A stretch of DNA of 64,000 bases from Blasia pusilla. Taxonomy: Eukaryota; Marchantiophyta; Marchantiopsida; Blasiales. This document shows positions 57,906-64,000 of this stretch, piece by piece. Position numbers and translations under genes: made by a program. Positions within the stretch are counted from its first letter, which is position 1; every line of letters begins with the position of its first letter. Where the stretch lies: NCBI GenBank assembly GCA_050084515.1, contig CM114272.1:40114001-40178000 (forward strand). The letters run 5' to 3'. The notes beneath the pieces were generated by a model that saw only the letters and a program-made list of their open reading frames with translations, ran no database searches and was not told the DNA's origin.

Positions 57906-58473
57906 GTAGCGGTAATAGGATGAGTGTGGGAAATTTCAAAGCGGAAGGCCGAGGTTGAGGCATCAAAGGCCATGAAGGAAAGAATCGCGGATCAGAAGAG
58001 AGAAAAGAAGCGTCGCGACGCATCTATCAGGAGGGCAAAATTGGCGAATGTGCGGACGGAGAAGGCTATCGTCGTGGAAGAAGATAGCCCCGCTCGTCAT
58101 TCGGATGGCATTAAGTTGGAGGATGTCTACCCGTTGAGGTCTGGTGACACGATGAACTTGAAATATGGTGAAGAGACCAGAGAAGTTCAAGAGACTGACA
58201 AGGAGGTGATGAGGATTGCAAGTGTGGAGATGGTGGATATCTTTGAGGAATCAAGAGAAGAGTCGTCGTCTTCCTTAAGCCCAATGGAAGAAATTGACCT
58301 CTTTCGCGTGGATGAGTTTCCACCTAATGTCCAAGAGCATCTGGCTGGCCTCGACACAGACCCAATTTTTTTAGAGGATAAGCAATCGTTGGGATATCTT
58401 ACAGAGCTTTCGGAATCCCTTTAAAAGCACATTGCAACTTATTGACATGCTCAAAATTAATCGCAGGTTGTAA

Positions 58474-58482
58474 AGCAGATGG
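58474..58482. repeat. Target-site duplication (left) AGCAGATGG
   Basis: Matches 59165-59173 exactly; one more A upstream also matches, so 9 or 10 bp. It falls in the KQM codons of ORF2. Confidence 0.9.
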
Positions 58483-59163
58483 AGGAGCGGTAAGAGGAGA
58501 GGAAGAGAGGAGAGAGAAAGATATTGGCAACCCCTAGGGCTCTTTTGGTTTGAAGAGAGTTTTCGACAGGTTGGAGAGAGGAAAGTTTTGAGAAGTTGAA
58601 ATGGAAAATTTTTCCCAAAAAAATTTGGTGCTGAAACAAAATTTTGGATTAAATTATTTTTATTTTTTTTACCTTTTCAACCTGTCGGAATCTGATGGGT
58701 ACCAAATTTTGTTGGTTTTTTTTTTGGCTAATTTTTTGTTAAGGATTTTTTTTTTTTTGGGGGGTGGTTTTTTAACGTTTGCAACCCTTTGGAGAACTTA
58801 AGAACCTACGGAACAACTAATGACACATTGAAAGGAAAAATGAGATCGCCTAAAGCCACCCTCCCCCAAAAAGAAGGGCTGGCCAAAGAGATAGGCCATC
58901 TTCGGTGTAACTCTTTTCTTGTGCTAGCATCGTACTTTCTAAAGAGAACCACTCCTGTTACCATTAAGTGATCCCGATGGGTTGCACTAAGTTTCCTCTC
59001 TTCAAAAAAAATCTCCAAAAAACTTACTCACTTATTATCAATAATCTTCATATTTTTTGAAGAGAGTTTCAAATTTTTTTTCCCTTTTATGCCTTCTTTT
59101 TTAAGAGAGACTCTCATGTCTTCCTCTCTTCCTTTCCTCTCTTTTGCTAGAATACTAGCCCCC
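58483..59163. mobile_element. Non-autonomous MULE, 0.68 kb, inserted in ORF2 of MULE B
   Basis: The left end, AGGAGCGGTAAGAGGAGAGG, equals the AGGTGCGGTAAGAGG end of MULE A and B. The right end, read inward, is GGGGGCTAGTATTCTAGC then AAAGAGAGGAAAGGAAGAGAGG, equal to the MULE A left end. It carries no gene. The interior is A/T-run rich with a few degenerate palindrome halves (AACCTGTCGGAATCTGATGGG at 58680). A perfect 9-10 bp target duplication flanks it, so it moved using this transposase family. Confidence 0.9.
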
Positions 59164-59164
59164 A

Positions 59165-59173
59165 AGCAGATGG
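59165..59173. repeat. Target-site duplication (right) AGCAGATGG
   Basis: Partner of 58474-58482; ORF2 coding resumes from here. Confidence 0.9.
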
Positions 59174-59670
59174 TGGTGGTGGATGGCCACAAGTCCCCTA
59201 GAATCCCTCTTTGTCGACTTGAGACCATGGAGTACATCCGGGAAATTCAGTCGGACGAGGACATAGCAAAGCTAAAGCAGTCAGTTGCCACAACATCTTA
59301 CGTCGACATCTTCCTTCCGTTCTATGTTCAGCCTTATGATGAGCATGGAACGCAGTCTGTGGTGACGGAAGAAGACTTGGAGAACTTAGACACGTTCTGG
59401 AGGATGAGAGCCGAGGAGTTCAGAAGAGTTGTTGAAGGAACTCAATTGAGTATGATGCGAAACCTGTATTTCTTTATGTGGGATGGGAACCACATGTTCA
59501 TGGCATGGTCTTAATTTGCATATGAGTGCCCAAATTCATTGGAGGCGCATTTTTGCGTGAGGGCAGTCATCCTCCATCCCTTTCCACATCACATGGTCAT
59601 GATGGAGATGGCGATGCATTCGATGAATACGTAAGTTCTTCTTTTACTCTCTTTGAATTTTTTGCTTGCT

Positions 59671-60439
59671 CCAACTCGTAAGAGTCCGACAGGTTGCTGA
59701 AATATGTAGAATTTTTGGTAGGAATCATAGGAGACATAGTGGCAACCCATCAGATCTTCCATGGGCAATTAGGGACACCGTCCAACAACTCGTCCGAGTC
59801 TAGCGGGTTGAATTCAGGTCTTCTATCAGATGTCCCTTCACCATTCAGCCACCGATTAGAGTCCGACGGGTTTCGAAATGACAAAAATTTGTAGCCTGAT
59901 TTCAGGATGAAACCTGTGTTATGCAACTTGTCGGAGTCTGATGGGTTGTAGAATGGTCTAGTAAATTAGTCATTAAAGGCCTAAATGCAAACCGTTGGGG
60001 TTCGACGGGTTGCATAAGGTGAAATAATGAGGGTAGTGCAATAATGAGGGTAGGAGGGAATTTTGGTAAAATCCGGTCCGTCGTAGACCGACGGGTTGCA
60101 ACCACCTTTTCTTTAGCTAAATTGGTGGAATATCATCCTTTGTTTTGGGCTTTTGGGGCCTCCTTGCAACCCGTCGGACTTTGACGGGTTGTACATGGTT
60201 GCCATCTACAGAGAGTATTGCAACACATCGGAGTCCGACGGGTTGTCGAAATTACATTGAGCCTATTGTTGGGGCAACCTCCAGGTGGTTCTTGCAACCT
60301 ATCGAAGTCCGACGGGTTTGACATCCTTGCCATATGTATAGAGTGGTGAAACCCATCGGACTCCGATAGGTTGCATTGAATGTGCACATCATCTTTTCTT
60401 TCATCTTCTGTGCAACCAAACGGAAATCGACGGGTTGCA
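59671..60439. repeat. Palindrome cluster 6 (about 12 copies) in the ORF2 intron of MULE B
   Basis: Half-degenerate copies are spaced about 50-80 bp apart, for example near 59928, 59988, 60073, 60165, 60220, 60293, 60348 and 60412. The right arm CCGACGGGTTGC is usually better preserved than the left. It lies in the same intron position as cluster 2 of MULE A. Confidence 0.85.
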
Positions 60440-61514
60440 TTGGAACCTCATTCTAACTTTGGCTTGACGATTAGCAGGATTGTCTTGGAGGGGAACGTGA
60501 CCCACCATTGGATCTTAGAGCCAAGAAGGTGCTTACAACGCATCGGTTGCAGTACAAAGGATTCCTCGGTAAGGACCTAGTGAATGAGATGCTCGCAAAG
60601 GGAGCACAGATTAAGAATTAGACTTGGGAAAATACATACATCTCCCAAGATGCAACGGTCACAATTATGTGCTGGTGAAAAATCTAGGCATCCAAGAAAA
60701 GTTCCACACTGGAACTCGAGTGGAGGGAAAACGTCTTGGCCCCGGAGCGAGCAAAGTTCATTCAAGTTGTTGTGTCAGTAGCCACAAAGTACACTGTGAG
60801 CAAGATCCAATGGCACATTGCCATCCTCAACCCAGATCTCGGCCAGGAATTCTACATGGAGTTTAAGGCAATAATTAAATGCCATCAGAAGAGGGACAAA
60901 GATCCCCAGGGTCGAATTGGAGAAAAGGTCTTGCAAGATCGTGTGCACAGGTTTGCGCTTTCTGGTATATCTGAGTTTAGGCGGATTCGACTGATGAAAA
61001 TCAGTCTCGAGGGGATTGAGGCGCAAAAGTGGGCAGTATACCATCCTCCATGGATATCACACCTTGTTATCTCTTATTGACTCAGAATAGTGTTTGTGGG
61101 ATGCAGTGCGCGTACTCGGGAAGTCGATGGTCGTGGGTCTTCAAGCGGAGCTCAAAAATATTGAGCCAGTTCTGGAGGAGGCCGACCTAGAGGCTCCTCA
61201 AGATTACAAACTTTGGTTGGATAAGATCCGTGATAAGCCGGAAAAAAACCCAGGATTTCGGACCATGTTCAAGAATCACATCTTGCCTTAGGTGGATCTC
61301 GGCAAAGAAATTGATGCTAGAAAAGGGGATTTGCAAAGAAGAAGTGGGATCTTCAAGAACAAGCGGCTGATTCATTTTGGCAAAGAGTTACCTATTGGAT
61401 GGTAAATAGGTACCTAATCTTCAATGAGAATCACGGACCTGGCGTTGATATCCGGAAGCTTGCAAATTGTGGGCTTCTTCTCCTGATGGAGAAGGATTCT
61501 CCATGTACCACATT

Positions 61515-61995
61515 GTTGTGTGCCTACTCTCCTTGAATGTTAATCTTTGTTCTTGCGGAAGCGTGCGTTCCGTAGGCCACGCTGTCAGCGTTGATCTCCA
61601 TCCAAACACATATTCTAGTTTAGTCGTGTCTTGGATCAATCAGCAGGCTAGCTTCCGAGTTCTCGTCTCAGTCTCTCATCAAACTCAACCTTCCTAGTTT
61701 TTCGGTTTACAACACATGCAAGTCTCGAAAGACTTGGGACAGACTTTCTGGTTGGTTCAGGAACCTCAAACGGCATTTTGCGCATAGAGGTTCCAACTGT
61801 TTGATGGACATCCAATGAGTCCCTAACCGAGACTCGCACAAAGTAAATCTCAGTTCGGAATCCAAGTGTGGCATACAAAGTCAACTCCCTTGGATCAAGT
61901 TTGGGTTCAAGTTCCAATGCCAAACTCCCATTGCATCCAAGTGCTCAAAGTGGGGATTCGGGTTCCAAGACATCTTGGAGGGACTCCTCAAGTGA
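61515..61995. repeat. Diverged LTR fragment of the gypsy family
   Basis: TGTGTGCCTACTCTCCTTGAA at the start parallels TGTCGCGCCCCTACTCTCC of copy 1. Blocks such as GCGGAAGCGTGCGTTC, ACTTGGGACAGACTT and GGGATTCGGGTTCCAAG follow in LTR order. Only the first half of the LTR is present, and it is much more diverged than copies 1 and 2. Confidence 0.8.
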
Positions 61996-64000
61996 ACAGG
62001 TCGCTCAAGTGGTGGACGGCGCCATCGTGGGTGATTCAAAATGAATATCCACTAAGATCTGCTACACATCAAGTCGGCAACCTTAGATCCACTCAATCAG
62101 AGATGGACAACCCGAGTATTGGCTCCAAGGGCATGTCCATCACCTCCTCTACAATCACCTCGGAACGTGATGCAAGAATACCATCTCTACGCACATATAG
62201 CGTAGCCGCCGACGGGAAAACCTCGGCGGGCGTACCTCCCAACGTCATAACATTGAAAGCATAAAACATCAAACCACAATACACCATCGTGACCACCTCC
62301 AAAGTTGTACTCGACACATGCTCATCCCGAGCATTAACAATAGGAGTCGTTGCACTCGTTTCTCCCATCGCCCTCCATGCCCACACACCAACAACATCAA
62401 CTCTCCAAGACCTCTGATAAGGACCTGTCAATGGGGTCCTCATCGCCTTGAAAAATGTGAAAGATTGAGGAAGCCTGGTTTGTTTCCAAGCTTTCCCTCT
62501 CTGTGGATCCAACTATGCGGGGGCTCCACGTGTAACGGAAACGGTTGCCTCCAAGAGGACAATCGCGTATATCCAGCCACGATCCTCCATATCTCCGACT
62601 GCTCCATAAGACATCGATGCCACGAATCCATCATCGGTTAACCTCAATGCAATAGCAACAATCGGCTGCTGTAATTGCTGTATCTAAGGAGCCATCCCAG
62701 CCTTACACCCGACGTCTCTCTCAACGCATCTTGGTGGTGGAACTCTACCTCCTCCACATGCAAATCCACCACCCCCTCGGGTAAATCCAACTCCTCGTCC
62801 CCCAATGGGACCACTTGGTGCACGACCTCTAGGCCCGCCCGGATCGGCAACTCGCTCTGGTGCCCTCTAGCCTAGGGTCCGGACGTAACTCGAGGTGTAG
62901 GCTGAAACACTTGGCATGTGTATGAGCGGATCTCTACTTGTTGTTCCAAGGTACTTCGTAGTGCTTCATTCTCTCTTGAAGACTCCCCCTTGTGGTGTAA
63001 ATATTTTAAGGCTGTGAAATTCTGCTCTCCTCCCTGCTCATCGCCTAAGCGAAGCACCTTTTGAAGCCCTGTCATGACAAGACATACAAGCCCATAAACC
63101 ATATGAAGTGCTAAGCAGTCCTCGGCATTCAACGAAGAGTGAATACCTTCTTGTTGCTGCTGGGTATCTCCAGAGGTTCCTCCGTCGGCCATGGCTCCAT
63201 GTCCAGGGGGATTTCAAAGTCGACCCGCACTTGCTTGTGTCTTGGTGCATCTTGCGGATTCTAACGGGTTGCAGGAATCGTGTTGTGACATGAAGTGCAA
63301 CCCGTCAATTGTCATGAATGTAGATACGATTCGTCGGGTCTCGACGTGTCGCTTATCAAGTTTTCGGCTTAGGCATAATTCTTGTTGCAACCACTAGAAG
63401 GAATATGGTGCTTTTAGCACTAAGGCACTTACAACTAGAGTCCACTAAGGCTAAAATCCAACTAATTGTAACTAAACAGACTTATATGCACATAATATAG
63501 TATCATTTAGTTACAAATAATGACTAGAGAATATGACTTGGTTATTTTTTCATATAATTGGTAAAGTAAATTTCTTATTAATTAATGTGATGTCATGTAT
63601 AATGACTATATTAGTGCAAAATAACTAAGACGTGGCACTTATGGTAAATTAATTTAAAATAAATTTTAATCCATAATATGAGGTGTAAAAATAAGACTAG
63701 ATTATAACTTGTCATAATTAAACAACTGCATCTAGTTAGAACTCTAGTTGCTCTTCTTCAACTACTACCAAGTTGGCAAATTAAGGACCTAATTAATTAG
63801 GCCACGTTAACATGTTTTGACCTTATTACAATATTTGCAATGTCTCTCCTTTCCCGCATTCTCTCAAGGCTTTTCCCTCGACCGCGGATAAGCTTTAGCT
63901 TGAATGTCAGTTTCTTGAGAAATCGCAAGGGAGAGATGAAAGAGTGAGCTAAGTATTTCATAGATTTTTCTCTTGCTCTCAACAAAGAGAGTCGGCCCAT
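61996..64000. other. Unassigned right end of window
   Basis: 61996-63200 carries several minus-strand frames. The clearest, 62872-63192, starts MADGGTSGD and has a short poly-Gln, and 62093-62512 is also open; I recognise no family. Degenerate palindrome pieces occur at 63251-63350. From about 63400 to 63800 the sequence is AT-rich with no gene seen. Confidence 0.4.
62872..63192 (-). CDS. Hypothetical 106-aa open frame
   Basis: Starts MADGGTSGDTQQQQEG and contains a charged, helix-prone stretch (KYLHHKGESSRENEALRSTLEQQVEIRSY). No domain recognised. Related minus-strand coding-like text continues below it in other frames to about 62093, so this may be one piece of a larger broken gene, possibly another retrotransposon gag. 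Confidence 0.25.
   Translation of the reverse strand: MADGGTSGDTQQQQEGIHSSLNAEDCLALHMVYGLVCLVMTGLQKVLRLGDEQGGEQNFTALKYLHHKGESSRENEALRSTLEQQVEIRSYTCQVFQPTPRVTSGP

Larger units (their letters stand above)
54049..61514 (-). mobile_element. MULE B: diverged, internally deleted relative of MULE A
   Basis: The left edge AGGTGCGGTAAGAGGAGAGG matches the right end of MULE A read inward. The transposase gene is on the minus strand and ORF2 on the plus strand, the same divergent order as MULE A, but their 5' parts abut at about 57905. The intergenic segment and both N-terminal regions, present in MULE A as about 2.5 kb, are gone. ORF2 is interrupted at 58483-59163 by a small MULE and ends at 61514 in a gypsy LTR fragment. 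The far end was not identified; degenerate palindromes at 63250-63350 suggest it once extended further. Confidence 0.8.
57906..61514 (+). pseudogene. ORF2 of MULE B, truncated at both ends and interrupted
   Basis: The first part (57924-58424) is charged: EASKAMKERIADQKREKKRRD, then MRIASVEMVDIFEESREESSSSLSPMEEIDLFRVDEF. The reading frame passes through VVKQM, where a 681-bp element is inserted, and resumes VVVDGHKSPRIPLCRLETMEYIREIQSDEDIAKLKQ, VQPYDEHGTQSVVTEEDLENLDTFWRM (to about 59630, MHSMNT/GTAAGT). A palindrome-filled intron follows to about 60480, then KYTVSKIQWHIAILNPDLGQEFYMEFKAIIK and DRVHRFALSGISEFRRIRLMKISLEG (60736-61080), DAVRVLGKSMVVGLQAELKNIEP (61094-61291), and it stops in KLWASSPDGEGFSMYH at the LTR fragment. 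The conserved exon pattern with MULE A argues for a real protein family. No known domain seen. Confidence 0.72.

Overview
The window looks like nuclear DNA of a land plant dominated by transposable elements. The evidence is a plant-type chromovirus (Ty3/gypsy with a C-terminal chromodomain and a Met-tRNA-type primer binding site), Mutator-like elements (MULEs) with SWIM zinc-finger transposases, a HARBI1/ALP1-like gene, a LINE and long CT microsatellites. There is no operon structure and gene density is very low. I cannot name the species; a non-flowering lineage is possible but not shown. I found no tRNA or rRNA gene and no CRISPR array.

Layout. 1-9.5 kb: the only intact long gene, a minus-strand HARBI1/ALP1-like protein (3158-5386). 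It has a degenerate catalytic triad and a long N-terminal run of 10-residue repeats. 9.57-29.70 kb: one minus-strand Ty3/gypsy element, delimited by a 5-bp target duplication (GTTAG) and split by a 12.2-kb Mutator-like element, MULE A (13696-25851), with its own 9-bp duplication. 31.9-32.6 kb: an old gag remnant. 33.1-38.65 kb: a second copy of the same gypsy family, internally deleted, with a tandem partial LTR. 39-43.9 kb: a decayed LINE lying between two long CT microsatellites. 44.3-54.0 kb: three heavily mutated gypsy remnants, two of them one family in opposite orientation. 54.05-61.5 kb: MULE B, a diverged and internally deleted relative of MULE A. It carries a 0.68-kb non-autonomous MULE and is cut by a gypsy LTR fragment. 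61.5-64 kb: unassigned, partly AT-rich.

The most notable system is the MULE pair. Each carries two divergent genes: a SWIM-type transposase and a second multi-exon gene (called ORF2 here) that I do not recognise. Both elements are loaded with a 27-bp near-perfect palindrome (12-nt arms around three variable bases). I see it only inside or next to the MULE sequences, in introns and intergenic segments, more than 50 times. In places it forms tandem or higher-order arrays (35-bp and about 66/132-bp periods). MULE A also contains an inverted duplication of about 525 bp per arm made from an ORF2 exon, a potential long-hairpin RNA source.

Almost all transposon genes here are broken by stops, frameshifts, deletions or nested insertions. 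Coordinates of degenerate elements are approximate.
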